Assembly (NCBI GenBank): GCA_035353615.1
Contig: DAOPZY010000011.1
Span: 14,886 to 78,885, forward strand
DNA: 64,000 nucleotides
From: CAXXOK01 sp035353615
GTDB taxonomy: Bacteria > Bacillota > Clostridia > Christensenellales > Aristaeellaceae
Direction of reading: 5' to 3'
The notes under the pieces are model-generated. The model was given only the letters and a program-made list of their open reading frames with translations, was not told where the DNA came from and ran no database searches. Below, piece by piece: positions 36,816-45,020 of this stretch (its first letter is position 1; every line of letters starts with the position of its first letter). The position numbers were made by a program, and so were the translations under genes.

Positions 36816-37305
36816 ACCCTGTGCCTGCCCTCAGGAGCTTGCCCACAACGTCGCTTACAGCCATGCCGAACAGGTGCACATCATCATGCCCGCGGATTGC
36901 AACCAGAGCTTCCGCCTGTTTGGCGGCAAGCTGATGGAATGGGTGGATATCGTCGCCGCCGTTGTGGCGCGCCGGCACAGCGCCGGCGAAGTAACGACCG
37001 CCGCCATCGACCGGTTGGATTTTCTGGCCCCCGCAAAGCTGAACGACATTGTTGTGCTGGATGGCCGCCTGGTATACGTGGGGCGCACCAGCATGCTCAT
37101 CTGCGTCGATACCTTTGTGGAGGACTCGGACTGCGACACCGTCACGCGTAAGCAGGTGAACCGCGCCTACGTAACCATGGTGGCCCTTGGCAAGGATAAG
37201 CAACCGATGGCGGTTCCCCGTCTGCTGCTGGAAACCGATGAGGACCGCGAAGCCTACGCTGTCGGCAAGGCCCGGAGGGAAGCCAGCCGCCGCGCGCCCG
37301 TGTAA
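36808..37305 (+). CDS. Acyl-CoA thioesterase (hotdog fold)
   Basis: This 165-aa protein belongs to the acyl-CoA hydrolase group of hotdog thioesterases (YciA/BACH-like): GGKLMEWVDIVAAVVARRH with the catalytic Asp, AIDRLDFLAPAKLNDIVVL and the later strand VNRAYVTMVAL. It would hydrolyse acyl-CoA to free acid and CoA in the cytoplasm. The gene overlaps the preceding one by 8 bp. The acyl preference cannot be read from sequence. Confidence 0.9.
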   Translation: MPEPCACPQELAHNVAYSHAEQVHIIMPADCNQSFRLFGGKLMEWVDIVAAVVARRHSAGEVTTAAIDRLDFLAPAKLNDIVVLDGRLVYVGRTSMLICVDTFVEDSDCDTVTRKQVNRAYVTMVALGKDKQPMAVPRLLLETDEDREAYAVGKARREASRRAPV

Positions 37306-37400
37306 AAGTTGGAGCTCCTAAGCCCCCCGAAGGTCGGTTTGTTACGGCGGAGACAGGCAAACAAGCCGCTCGCGGCATGGGTTCCGTCGCCCAATAAGCT

Positions 37401-37429
37401 TTGACACGCACGCGCCTAAATGATATAAT
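37401..37429 (+). promoter_or_regulatory. Consensus promoter of the decarboxylase operon
   Basis: TTGACA (37401-37406), 17 bp, TATAAT (37424-37429): a perfect sigma-A promoter 46 bp before the GTG start, pointing to strong expression. Confidence 0.88.
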
Positions 37430-37474
37430 GCGTGCTAGAGTTTTCATTATCCAACATTTTAAGGAGGTTTCTCT

Positions 37475-38707
37475 GTGGACGTATCGGCTCTCCTCAAGGA
37501 GCTGTTTTCCGGCGTGGTCTACATGGCCACCGGCGACGGCTTAAAAACCCTGATTATGTTTATTGTTTCAGGCATTCTGATTTATCTGGCCATTAAAAAG
37601 GATTATGAGCCCGCGTTGCTGTTGCCCATTGGCTTTGGCGCAATTTTGGCCAACCTGCCCCCAATTATTGACGCCGTCACGGGCAGCCCGACGGCCAGCG
37701 TGCTGGGCAGCGAAGGTTTTCTGACCGTGTTGTTCAACTCCGGCATCAAAAACGAACTGTTCCCCATCCTGATTTTCATCGCCGTGGGCGCGATGATCGA
37801 TTTCTCCCCGCTGATGAAGGATCCTTCCATGATCTTCTTTGGCGCGGCGGCTCAGTTTGGTATTTTCGCCACGTTCCTGCTGGCGATTTTCCTGATCCCC
37901 GTTGTGGTGCCTGATATTGCCGCTATGGCGGCCGGCCCCGACAAGGACAGCATCATCCTGCGGTTGGCCTCCGCTATCGGCATTATCGGCGCGGCCGACG
38001 GCCCCACCACGCTGTATGTGGCAAACCACTTTAACCTTTCGGCGTACATGGCGCCCATCTCCGTTGCCGCTTACAGCTACATGTCCCTTGTGCCCGTGAT
38101 TCAGCCGCCGGTCATCCGCGCGCTCACCACCAAAAAAGAACGGCTTATCCGCATGGCCTATACTGAGGAGCGCGCGCCGCGTACCGCGCTGATCGTTTTC
38201 CCCATTGCGGTTACCGTGCTGGCGGGCATTATCGTGCCCATGAGCGCGCCGCTGGTTGGGAGTCTGATGTTCGGCAACCTGCTGCGCGAGTGCGGAGTGC
38301 TGGAACGCCTGAGCAAAACCGCCCAGAACGAGCTGGCGAACCTGGTCACCATGCTTCTTGGCCTCACCATCGGCTCCACCATGGTAGCGGCAAATTTCTT
38401 GCGCTGGGATACGCTGCTCATCATGGGGCTTGGCCTGTTCGCGTTTGTGTTTGACACCGCCGGCGGCGTGCTGTTTGCCAAGTTCCTGAACCTGTTCCGT
38501 AAAAACAAGGTGAACCCGATGATCGGCGCGGCCGGCATTTCCGCCTTCCCCATGAGCGCGCGCGTCATTCAGAAAATGGCAAAGGCTGAAGATCCCTATA
38601 ACTTTATCCTCATGCAGTCCATCAGCGCCAACGTGGCCGGTCAGCTTGGCTCCATCGTGGCAGGCGGCCTGGTGATTACGCTGATTGACATGATGCTGGT
38701 TCACTAA
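37475..38707 (+). CDS. Sodium-pumping decarboxylase, beta subunit
   Basis: This 410-aa polytopic membrane protein is the ion-translocating beta subunit of the biotin-dependent decarboxylases (oxaloacetate, methylmalonyl-CoA, glutaconyl-CoA or malonate type). It decarboxylates carboxy-biotin and exports Na+. Family blocks visible include GFGAILANLP, AIGIIGAADGPT (with the essential Asp), YSYMSLVP and QPPVIRALTTKKER, and GNLLRECGVLERL. It starts with GTG after AAGGAGG. A gamma-like subunit follows; the carboxyltransferase (alpha) and biotin carrier are not in the window, so the substrate remains open. Confidence 0.95.
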   Translation: MDVSALLKELFSGVVYMATGDGLKTLIMFIVSGILIYLAIKKDYEPALLLPIGFGAILANLPPIIDAVTGSPTASVLGSEGFLTVLFNSGIKNELFPILIFIAVGAMIDFSPLMKDPSMIFFGAAAQFGIFATFLLAIFLIPVVVPDIAAMAAGPDKDSIILRLASAIGIIGAADGPTTLYVANHFNLSAYMAPISVAAYSYMSLVPVIQPPVIRALTTKKERLIRMAYTEERAPRTALIVFPIAVTVLAGIIVPMSAPLVGSLMFGNLLRECGVLERLSKTAQNELANLVTMLLGLTIGSTMVAANFLRWDTLLIMGLGLFAFVFDTAGGVLFAKFLNLFRKNKVNPMIGAAGISAFPMSARVIQKMAKAEDPYNFILMQSISANVAGQLGSIVAGGLVITLIDMMLVH

Positions 38708-38758
38708 TCCGGTTTTCAAGCAATTTTTAGTTTAACGCATGCAGAAAGAAGGGTTTCG

Positions 38759-38968
38759 ATGTTTGGCGCATGGCTATCCACGTTGACCGCAGCCACCACG
38801 GCTACCGCGGCAAGCGCTACCCAACAAGGGCTTAGCTCCCTGAGCCTTGCAACCAAGGGCCTGCTGACCACGCTGATTGGTTTGCTGGGGGTTTTTCTGG
38901 TACTGTTGCTGTTCTTCGTTGCTATTAAGCTGATGCAGAATTTTAAGAACGACGAGGCGAAGCAGTAA
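38759..38968 (+). CDS. Small single-helix protein, decarboxylase gamma (OadG)-like
   Basis: A 69-aa protein with an Ala/Thr-rich N-terminus, one membrane helix (about residues 35-58, LIGLLGVFLVLLLFFVAIKLM) and a short charged tail. Size, topology and position right after the beta subunit fit the gamma subunit that holds decarboxylase complexes together. The family is too variable for a firm sequence match. Confidence 0.75.
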   Translation: MFGAWLSTLTAATTATAASATQQGLSSLSLATKGLLTTLIGLLGVFLVLLLFFVAIKLMQNFKNDEAKQ

Positions 38969-38969
38969 C

Positions 38970-39473
38970 ATGATGCTATACACGGAGACGGACCGCGCCA
39001 CCGCAACGGCGGAGCAGCAAAAACGCAGGCGGCTTGTCCTTTGGCCCACGGCGGTTCTGTTTGCGCTCGCGATTGCCACCTTCGTTTGGTTCCGGCTTCA
39101 CCGGGATGTCGGCGGCTGGGTGTGGACGGGTCTGCTCACGGTGTTAAGCGGCGCGTATTTTCTATTCTTCTACGAGGTCTACCTTCGGCCGGTGACCCTG
39201 TACCGGCAGCATATCGATTACATGCTGGATGGCCGCAAGCGTGAAACCGTGGGGGTTTTGACCGCGGTGGACAAAACCGTACGGGATAAGGACGGCATTG
39301 ACTGTATGTCCTTTACGGTGAACACGGGAAACGCTGACCGCCCCGAGGATGACCGTCTGTTTTATCTGGATGCGCTGAAGGAGATGCCCGATATCCCCAT
39401 TGGCGCTCAGGTGCATGTGTTAAGCAACGACCGGATGGTCGCCGGCTTAACCGTCGCCCCCAAGGAGAGGTAA
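38970..39473 (+). CDS. Hypothetical membrane protein with two N-terminal helices
   Basis: The 167-aa product has two hydrophobic helices (about residues 25-43 and 48-68) and a cytoplasmic-looking C-terminal domain rich in Asp. It starts one base after the gamma-like gene and is followed 2 bp later by another small gene, so it belongs to the decarboxylase operon. I do not recognise the family. Its location suggests a role in assembly or control of the complex, which is inference only. Confidence 0.75.
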   Translation: MMLYTETDRATATAEQQKRRRLVLWPTAVLFALAIATFVWFRLHRDVGGWVWTGLLTVLSGAYFLFFYEVYLRPVTLYRQHIDYMLDGRKRETVGVLTAVDKTVRDKDGIDCMSFTVNTGNADRPEDDRLFYLDALKEMPDIPIGAQVHVLSNDRMVAGLTVAPKER

Positions 39474-39475
39474 GG

Positions 39476-39859
39476 ATGGACGAACACCCCCCAATCCTGG
39501 TGCTGGTTACCCTGCAACGCGCTTGCGCCAGGCTGATCCGCCGCGGCGTGGATATCGCGCTTCAGGATCACTGCACGCTGCATGTGCTGCACGTGGTCGC
39601 CAACGAACCGCATCCCGCGTGCGAAGCCGCCATTGACGCGCAGGCGCTGGACTATCTGTACGCCCTGGCTGGCGAAGCGGATGCGCAAATGACTGTGCTC
39701 ACGGCAGATGTTGCCGTCACCGCCATGGCGGAGTTCGCAGCCCAGCAAGGCGTAAAGAAAATTGTCATGGGCGGCGGCGAGCAGGCCAGCGGCATTGCGG
39801 AAACGCTGTCCGAACTGTTGCCCGGCGTGCAGGTCATGATTGCCGACGACGGCGAATGA
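39476..39859 (+). CDS. UspA-like small protein (127 aa)
   Basis: The sequence has the shape of a universal-stress-protein domain: an N-terminal strand followed by helix (ILVLVTLQRACARLIRRG), a central HVLHVV strand, and a C-terminal KKIVMGGG that resembles the nucleotide loop G-x2-G-x9-G of Usp proteins, here only partly kept. It ends the decarboxylase operon just before a strong terminator. Function unknown; a nucleotide-sensing accessory is conceivable. Confidence 0.7.
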   Translation: MDEHPPILVLVTLQRACARLIRRGVDIALQDHCTLHVLHVVANEPHPACEAAIDAQALDYLYALAGEADAQMTVLTADVAVTAMAEFAAQQGVKKIVMGGGEQASGIAETLSELLPGVQVMIADDGE

Positions 39860-39870
39860 AAAGTACCCCC

Positions 39871-39907
39871 GAGGGGAGCGCTAATAGGAGCGCTCCCCTC
39901 GCTTTAT
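39871..39907 (+). terminator. Terminator of the decarboxylase operon
   Basis: GAGGGGAGCGCT and AGCGCTCCCCTC form a perfect 12-bp stem with a 6-base loop, followed by GCTTTATT. Confidence 0.88.
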
Positions 39908-40164
39908 TGCACATTTCCACATTTACGCTCCAAGTCGGCAGCCTTTCATACGCAAATCCCCGGGAATCATATTCTCCACCGTAACAGGATAGGTTTGAGC
40001 ATCGCGGGGCAGCCATTTGTTTCCTCTTGTTTGGCGGCAACCGTAAATAACGCGGTAACCGCCTTCGGCACTTTTCGTTGCGGCGCGGCCTTCGCTTTTC
40101 CGCCTTCAGGCTATTTGAAGCCCAGTATTTTGGAAAAAAGAACCCTTCCGAGCCCCTTCATAAC
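39908..40164. other. Intergenic region without a supported gene
   Basis: No coding frame with support. The right end leads into the alcohol dehydrogenase promoter. Confidence 0.5.
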
Positions 40165-40193
40165 TTTACGGATCCGCGCGGGGCATGTATAAT
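40165..40193 (+). promoter_or_regulatory. Promoter of the alcohol dehydrogenase gene
   Basis: TTTACG (40165-40170), 17 bp, TATAAT (40188-40193), preceded by ATG, which gives a TG-like extension. AAAGGAG precedes the ATG at 40236. Confidence 0.75.
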
Positions 40194-40235
40194 CAAAGGT
40201 AAACAAACGGCATTCAGCAAAGGAGTGGTTCAACC

Positions 40236-41405
40236 ATGATTGATTTTATTTTTCAAAACCCCGCGAAGATTATCTTTGGCCGGGACGCGCTCTCCCATTT
40301 AAGCGAGGAAGCGCTTCGATACAGCGATAAGGTGCTGCTGGTGTACGGCGGCGGCAGCGTCAAGCGCATCGGGCTGTATGATGAAGTCATGGGCATGCTG
40401 GCCCAAAGCGGCATATCGGTATGGGAACTGCCCGGCATTGTGCCCAACCCGAGGCTTTCGCGCGTGTACGAGGGGATCGATCTCTGCCGCCGTCACGGCA
40501 TCGGGCTTGTGCTTGCGTTGGGCGGCGGCAGCGCCATCGACACCGCAAAGGCGATCGCAAACGGCGTGCCGTATACCGGTGACGTGTGGGATTTTTACAT
40601 GGGCAAATGCCTGCCGCAGGAGGTGCTGCCGTTAGGCACCATCCTGACCATCCCGGCGGCCGGCAGCGAAATGAGCTATTCCTCCGTGATTACCAACGAA
40701 AACGGCATGCTGAAACGCGGCTACAACTCCATAACCCATGTGCCAAAGTTCTCCATCCTCAACCCGGAGTGGTCGTTCTCCCTGCCGCCCTACCAAACGG
40801 CCTGCGGCTGTGTGGATATCATGGCGCACATGATGGAGCGTTACTTTACCCGCGTGGAGCATGTGGAATTGACCGACCGCATGATTGCCGCCGGCATGAA
40901 AACCATCCTGCACAACGCCCCCATCGTGATGGCCGAGCCGGATAATTACGATGCGCGCGCTGAGGTGATGTGGACGGGCGCGCTGGCGCACAATACCCTT
41001 CTGCACACCGGGCGCATTGGGGATTGGGGCAGCCACAAGGTGGAGCATGAACTGAGCGCCAGCTACGATATCGCGCACGGCGCGGGGCTGTCGATCGTTT
41101 TCCCCGCGTGGATGAAGTACGCAATCCGCCAGTATCCGAAAAAGATTGCCCAGTTTGCCACAGATGTGCTGGACGTGCCTTCCGATTTGGGCACAGAAAC
41201 CGAAGTTGCCTTGGAAGGCGTTCGCCGGCTGGAGGTTTTCTATCAGTCGCTGGGCATGCCCATCCGGCTCAGTGAGGCGGGCATTGTTGGCTGCGATTAC
41301 GAGGCGTTGGCCGCTCGGGCCCTGCCGACGGAGCAGAGCACGGTTGGCGAATACATTAAGCTGTACCGGCAGGATATGGTGGAAATCTACAAACTGGCGG
41401 AATAA
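40236..41405 (+). CDS. Iron-containing alcohol dehydrogenase (BDH-like)
   Basis: This 389-aa enzyme of the group III alcohol dehydrogenases interconverts an aldehyde and an alcohol with NAD(P)H. It has GGGSVKRIG and GGGSAIDTAKAIA (nucleotide binding) and the metal ligands Asp and three His in the regions VDIMAHMMERY and HKVEHELSASYDIAHGAGLSI. The closest named relatives are the butanol dehydrogenase/YugJ group, so a fermentative role is likely. It is a single-gene unit with its own promoter and a strong terminator. Confidence 0.95.
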   Translation: MIDFIFQNPAKIIFGRDALSHLSEEALRYSDKVLLVYGGGSVKRIGLYDEVMGMLAQSGISVWELPGIVPNPRLSRVYEGIDLCRRHGIGLVLALGGGSAIDTAKAIANGVPYTGDVWDFYMGKCLPQEVLPLGTILTIPAAGSEMSYSSVITNENGMLKRGYNSITHVPKFSILNPEWSFSLPPYQTACGCVDIMAHMMERYFTRVEHVELTDRMIAAGMKTILHNAPIVMAEPDNYDARAEVMWTGALAHNTLLHTGRIGDWGSHKVEHELSASYDIAHGAGLSIVFPAWMKYAIRQYPKKIAQFATDVLDVPSDLGTETEVALEGVRRLEVFYQSLGMPIRLSEAGIVGCDYEALAARALPTEQSTVGEYIKLYRQDMVEIYKLAE

Positions 41406-41444
41406 AGCTCCTTGCTCCGTCCGAGTTTCTCCTGTGCATGAGCA

Positions 41445-41503
41445 AAGCCATCGCGCCTTTCAGACGTTCAAACGCCTGAAAGCGCGCGATGGCTTGTTTA
41501 TTC
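41445..41503 (+). terminator. Terminator after the alcohol dehydrogenase gene
   Basis: A long stem (AAGCCATCGCGC-CTTTCAG with CTGAAAG-CGCGCGATGGCTT, one bulge) followed by GTTTATTCTT. Confidence 0.88.
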
Positions 41504-41635
41504 TTATCGGTTGGTATTGTCAGGTTTTGCAACGTTAGTCTATCCCTTTAACGCCCGCTTTTGCGAGCGCAACGCATTGGCACGGTTCCATCCGTTCATC
41601 CCAACGGATGAAAACATGCGCATCCTGCCGGACTG

Positions 41636-42373
41636 TCAGGCGGCCGCTGGCGTTGCTGTTGGGGAAGCGCCGGTCGGTTCGGCGGTCGGCTGGCCGATCG
41701 TATCGTCCCGGATTACGTTGATGGTGCAGGTAACGCCGTCGGTGCTTTGGGCGGCGATGTTTTTAAACAGGCTCTGCATATTCTTGACTGCGGTTTCCCA
41801 CGCGGCGTCGAGGTATTCCTGTTTGGTGGCGCATTCATCATACAGCTTGGTTTCAATATCGCTCTTGATTTGCGCGTACCGTTCCGGCGTCAGGGGGTAC
41901 AGCCAGTCGTTCTTCTGCATTTTGGCCTCGTCCACCGTCAGCTTCTGATATTTAGCCTGCGGCGACGGTAAGCGGACGTTGATGGTATCGTTCACCGTGT
42001 CCACGGTTACGGCGGCCTGGCTCAAATCGACCACAAAGCTGATGGAGAACGAGTACGGCACTTTTACTTCCTGCACCTTGCCAATCAGCCACGCGGTTTG
42101 CGATACGGTTTCCTGCCCGGTTATCGTGGTTTCGTACACGATCAGCTCGTTTTTTTCCAAGAGCTTCTCGCCGAAACGCTCGCTCACCCAGGTTGTGTTC
42201 CCGTTGCCGAAGAAACGTCTATACAGATTCGGCCCAAACCGCACCGCCACAAAGGCGATGGCCAGGCAGAGGATCAGCAAAAATAGGCCGCGGAAAAAAC
42301 GTCTGAGGCCATGCCTGCGCCGTCTTGGACGCCTTTCCTCCTCATCATTGGGGTTGGGGGGATATCCATTCAT
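41636..42373 (-). CDS. DUF4230 membrane-anchored protein
   Basis: The 245-aa product has a cytoplasmic Arg-rich N-terminus (EERRPRRRRHGLRRF), one membrane helix (about residues 25-45), and an outside domain with the DUF4230 pattern (long beta/alpha domain with LLEKNELIVYET, VKVPYSFSISFVVDL and VRLPSP, then a YDECATKQEYLDAAWETA helix). It ends in a Thr/Pro/Ala tail. The function of DUF4230 is unknown. ATG 42373 follows GGGAGGAGG. It is the second gene of a two-gene unit with a small membrane protein. Confidence 0.85.
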   Translation of the reverse strand: MNGYPPNPNDEEERRPRRRRHGLRRFFRGLFLLILCLAIAFVAVRFGPNLYRRFFGNGNTTWVSERFGEKLLEKNELIVYETTITGQETVSQTAWLIGKVQEVKVPYSFSISFVVDLSQAAVTVDTVNDTINVRLPSPQAKYQKLTVDEAKMQKNDWLYPLTPERYAQIKSDIETKLYDECATKQEYLDAAWETAVKNMQSLFKNIAAQSTDGVTCTINVIRDDTIGQPTAEPTGASPTATPAAA

Positions 42374-42400
42374 CGTTTCACGACCTCCTCCCGGCATGCG

Positions 42401-42586
42401 TTACATCCACTTGCCGATTTCCAAAAACAGCAGCACAAGCAGGCGTTCCAGCGCATAGGCGGTCGCCAGTGCGCCGGCGATCATCAGATAGCCACGGAAA
42501 AACCGGCCGACTCTGCCGTGACGTCTGCGTCCTGGCTCCTGCGGCGGCGGTTGGGGCGCGTTGAAGGGTTGATTTGGCGTTTGCAT
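42401..42586 (-). CDS. Small membrane protein upstream of the DUF4230 gene
   Basis: A 61-aa protein with a Pro/Gln-rich start, an Arg/His/Gly cluster (GRRRHGRVGRFFRG) and one membrane helix (about 36-58). The basic cluster and helix resemble the N-terminus of the DUF4230 protein encoded 27 bp downstream, so the pair may interact or be related by duplication of this anchor. The start at 42586 has a GGGAGG site. Confidence 0.75.
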   Translation of the reverse strand: MQTPNQPFNAPQPPPQEPGRRRHGRVGRFFRGYLMIAGALATAYALERLLVLLFLEIGKWM

Positions 42587-42775
42587 CGGTTTCCCTCCCT
42601 GAATGATCCGTTTCAACATCAGTATACGACAACGTTTCCAAAAATGCTACTGGTTTTTCTCCATTTTGAGTGTGCATTTGGGTATCCTCCTTGACTCGGC
42701 ATGCCAAACCCATGGAAGGAATCCACCCATACCGTGTTATGCTTGTCAAAATTTGCTTGGTTACCCAGACCGCCC

Positions 42776-42804
42776 TTGAACTTTGATCCCGATCTTGCTA
42801 TACT
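42776..42804 (+). promoter_or_regulatory. Promoter of the SARP-like regulator
   Basis: TTGAAC (42776-42781), 17 bp, TATACT (42799-42804), about 58 bp before the ATG, with AAGGAGA as ribosome binding site. Confidence 0.75.
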
Positions 42805-42861
42805 GAATGGGAGAATGATCTATCACTAGCCAAACTAACGGCTATCAACAAGGAGATACCT

Positions 42862-44148
42862 ATGCCCGATCAGATACGGATCCGAATGTTCGGCGGGTTT
42901 AGCCTGTTTGTCAACAATGAGTGTTTCGACCAAATGATTGCCAAGTCCAAAAAGGGCATGGCGCTTTTGCAGTATCTGATTCTCAAGGAAGACTCTGTGA
43001 TCCTGAACTACAAACTGATCGAGGTTCTGTGGCCCAACGAGGAAAGCATCAATCCCGAAAACGCGCTCAAAACCCTGATTAGCCGTTTTCGCGCCATCCT
43101 CAACAGTTGCAGCGAGGGCTTGGGCAATTGCATCGCGGCCAGCCGGGGCGGTTACCGCTTTGTACTGCTGCCCAACATGACCGTTGATCTGTTTGAGTTT
43201 GAAAGCCTCGCCGACCATCTGGACGGGCAAACCGAGCTGGATGACGCAACCAACGAGCTGTACCAGAAGGTGCTCACCTTGTATACGGGCGATCTGCTGG
43301 CCGGCAACGATCAGGACGATTGGGCCATCAGCCGCAGCGTAGCCCTTCACAGCCAGTATATCAAAATTGTGTATGCGTATCTGTCGCTGCTCAAAAAGGC
43401 CGAGCGCTATGAGGAGATTATCCAGAACTGCCGCTTTGCGCTGGAAACCGATCCCTTTGACGAACGGCTACACCTGGAACTGATGCAGGCGCTTGTGAAA
43501 ACCAGCCGTAACAACGAAGCGCTGATGCAGTATAAGCATGTGACCAACATGCACTTTCGCTACCTGGGCGTGAAACCGCCGGAAGGGATTCAGGAGTTCT
43601 ACAAGCAGATTATTCAGGCCGGCGACACGCTGGATATGAACATCGACACCATCCGCGACGAGTTGCAGGAGTTTGGCGACGTACACGGCGCTTTTGAGTG
43701 CGAGTATACGGTGTTCCGGGAAATTTACAACATGCAGATGCGCAACCTGGAACGCCTCGGTTCCAGCATGTATATTGCTATGATTATGATTACCAGCATG
43801 GACGGGGAGCCGCTCGCCCCCCTGAAGCTGGACGACATCATGAAGGGCCTCAGCGAGGTGCTAAAAGCCCATCTGCGCAAAGGCGACACCATCACCCATT
43901 TCAGCCCCTCGCAGTACGCGCTGCTTCTGCCCACCGTTAACATGGACAGCGGTCATATGGTGATGGAGCGCATCAAGCGCTTCTTCTATCAGAAATTCCC
44001 CAATTCCAACGTGATGTTCAGTTACCGCATCGGGCCGCTCAGTTCCAACATGAACGCCATGAAGCGCCAAATTGAAACAGATAACGCAAAAAATGTGGCC
44101 CGGCTGAGCAACATGGAAAAACGTGTCGCCGGTAAAATGGACGAATAA
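42862..44148 (+). CDS. SARP-like regulator: winged helix, BTAD and GGDEF-like C-terminus
   Basis: The 428-aa protein begins with an OmpR-type winged helix (IRIRMFGGFSLFVN, KLIEVLWPNEE, ALKTLISRFRAIL, GGYRF), followed by a bacterial transcriptional activation domain made of TPR-like helices (about 105-250), the architecture of SARP/AfsR-type regulators. The last about 130 residues have the layout of a GGDEF domain, with HFSPSQYALLLP at the position of the GGDEF signature, so any cyclase activity is lost. SARPs are best known from Streptomyces; similar short forms occur in Clostridia. It has its own promoter; targets are unknown. Confidence 0.85.
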   Translation: MPDQIRIRMFGGFSLFVNNECFDQMIAKSKKGMALLQYLILKEDSVILNYKLIEVLWPNEESINPENALKTLISRFRAILNSCSEGLGNCIAASRGGYRFVLLPNMTVDLFEFESLADHLDGQTELDDATNELYQKVLTLYTGDLLAGNDQDDWAISRSVALHSQYIKIVYAYLSLLKKAERYEEIIQNCRFALETDPFDERLHLELMQALVKTSRNNEALMQYKHVTNMHFRYLGVKPPEGIQEFYKQIIQAGDTLDMNIDTIRDELQEFGDVHGAFECEYTVFREIYNMQMRNLERLGSSMYIAMIMITSMDGEPLAPLKLDDIMKGLSEVLKAHLRKGDTITHFSPSQYALLLPTVNMDSGHMVMERIKRFFYQKFPNSNVMFSYRIGPLSSNMNAMKRQIETDNAKNVARLSNMEKRVAGKMDE

Positions 44149-44235
44149 TTTTTCGGCAATGTTGCCGGAACGGTTTCACCTTCCCAAAGCCAGGGTATTC
44201 TTTATATGGTTCCAATGATAAAGGAGGAATACACA

Positions 44236-44544
44236 ATGGCAGTGATTAAATTTACGAAGGCGAATTTTGATACCGAGGCGCTTCAAAGCACGAAGCCTGT
44301 GCTTGTGGATTTTTATGCCGACTGGTGCGGCCCCTGCAAGATGGTCAGCCCGCTGGTGGATGAGCTTGCGGAAGAAAGCGACGCTTACAAGGTTGGCAAA
44401 GTGAACGTGGACGAATCTCCCGAATTGGCCGCCAAATATGGCGTTATGAGCATCCCCACGCTGATTGTGCTCAAGGATGGCAAAGTGGCTCAGCAGGCGG
44501 TTGGCGCTCGCGGCAAGGATGCTATTCGCAAAATGCTCGTCTGA
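44236..44544 (+). CDS. trxA: Thioredoxin
   Basis: This 102-aa protein is a standard cytoplasmic thioredoxin with the redox motif WCGPCK (near residues 29-34), the buried Asp of VDFYADWC and the cis-Pro of MSIPTL. It reduces protein disulphides together with thioredoxin reductase, which is not in the window. The start is the ATG after AAAGGAGG; an upstream in-frame ATG has no such site. Confidence 0.96.
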   Translation: MAVIKFTKANFDTEALQSTKPVLVDFYADWCGPCKMVSPLVDELAEESDAYKVGKVNVDESPELAAKYGVMSIPTLIVLKDGKVAQQAVGARGKDAIRKMLV

Positions 44545-44600
44545 TCCTTTTCCATGGCAGTGGAAGCAGCCGAAGGCTTCCCCTTTTCAAAGTGCATTGC

Positions 44601-44636
44601 AAAGACCGGCCGTACGTTGTGCGGCCGGTCTTTCCC
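44601..44636 (+). terminator. Terminator after thioredoxin
   Basis: AAAGACCGGCCG and CGGCCGGTCTTT form a perfect 12-bp stem (44601-44612 with 44622-44633) with a 9-base loop. Confidence 0.8.
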
Positions 44637-44950
44637 ATGAAAATCAGCCCTCTGTGATCTGTTTTCGCTCAAATGGCCTTGATCGGTTTTTTCATCCGGG
44701 TTTGCAATCCCCCGGCTTATTCGGTGCTTGCATTGGCTAAACGGTTCAGTATGGAAGGTTCGGCTCAATCCGGTTTGGATTCGCCCCACGGTACGCCGGC
44801 GGTAACGGTTTTCTCAGTGATGGCAAAGTTTTGGGCGCATTTTTGCCCGCCATCACTGCGCCGATGCGTCCGGTTCGCGGTTTACAGTTGGAAAGGCAGT
44901 TCCGGCAGGCTGATATTTCCGAGGCTTTCCCGTTTCGGCTTGCAATTCAG
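44637..44950. other. Intergenic region without a supported gene
   Basis: I see no gene or known RNA here. Short open frames lack ribosome binding sites and family features. Confidence 0.5.
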
Positions 44951-44953
44951 GGG

Positions 44954-44982
44954 TTGGCGGGATGGGAAGGGTCTGCTATAAT
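44954..44982 (+). promoter_or_regulatory. Promoter of ahcY
   Basis: TTGGCG (44954-44959), 17 bp, TATAAT (44977-44982), 38 bp before the ATG. The leader is too short for a SAH or SAM riboswitch. Confidence 0.7.
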
Positions 44983-45020
44983 AACACTGTCACGGATTGT
45001 AAACGAAGGGATGATGCAAA

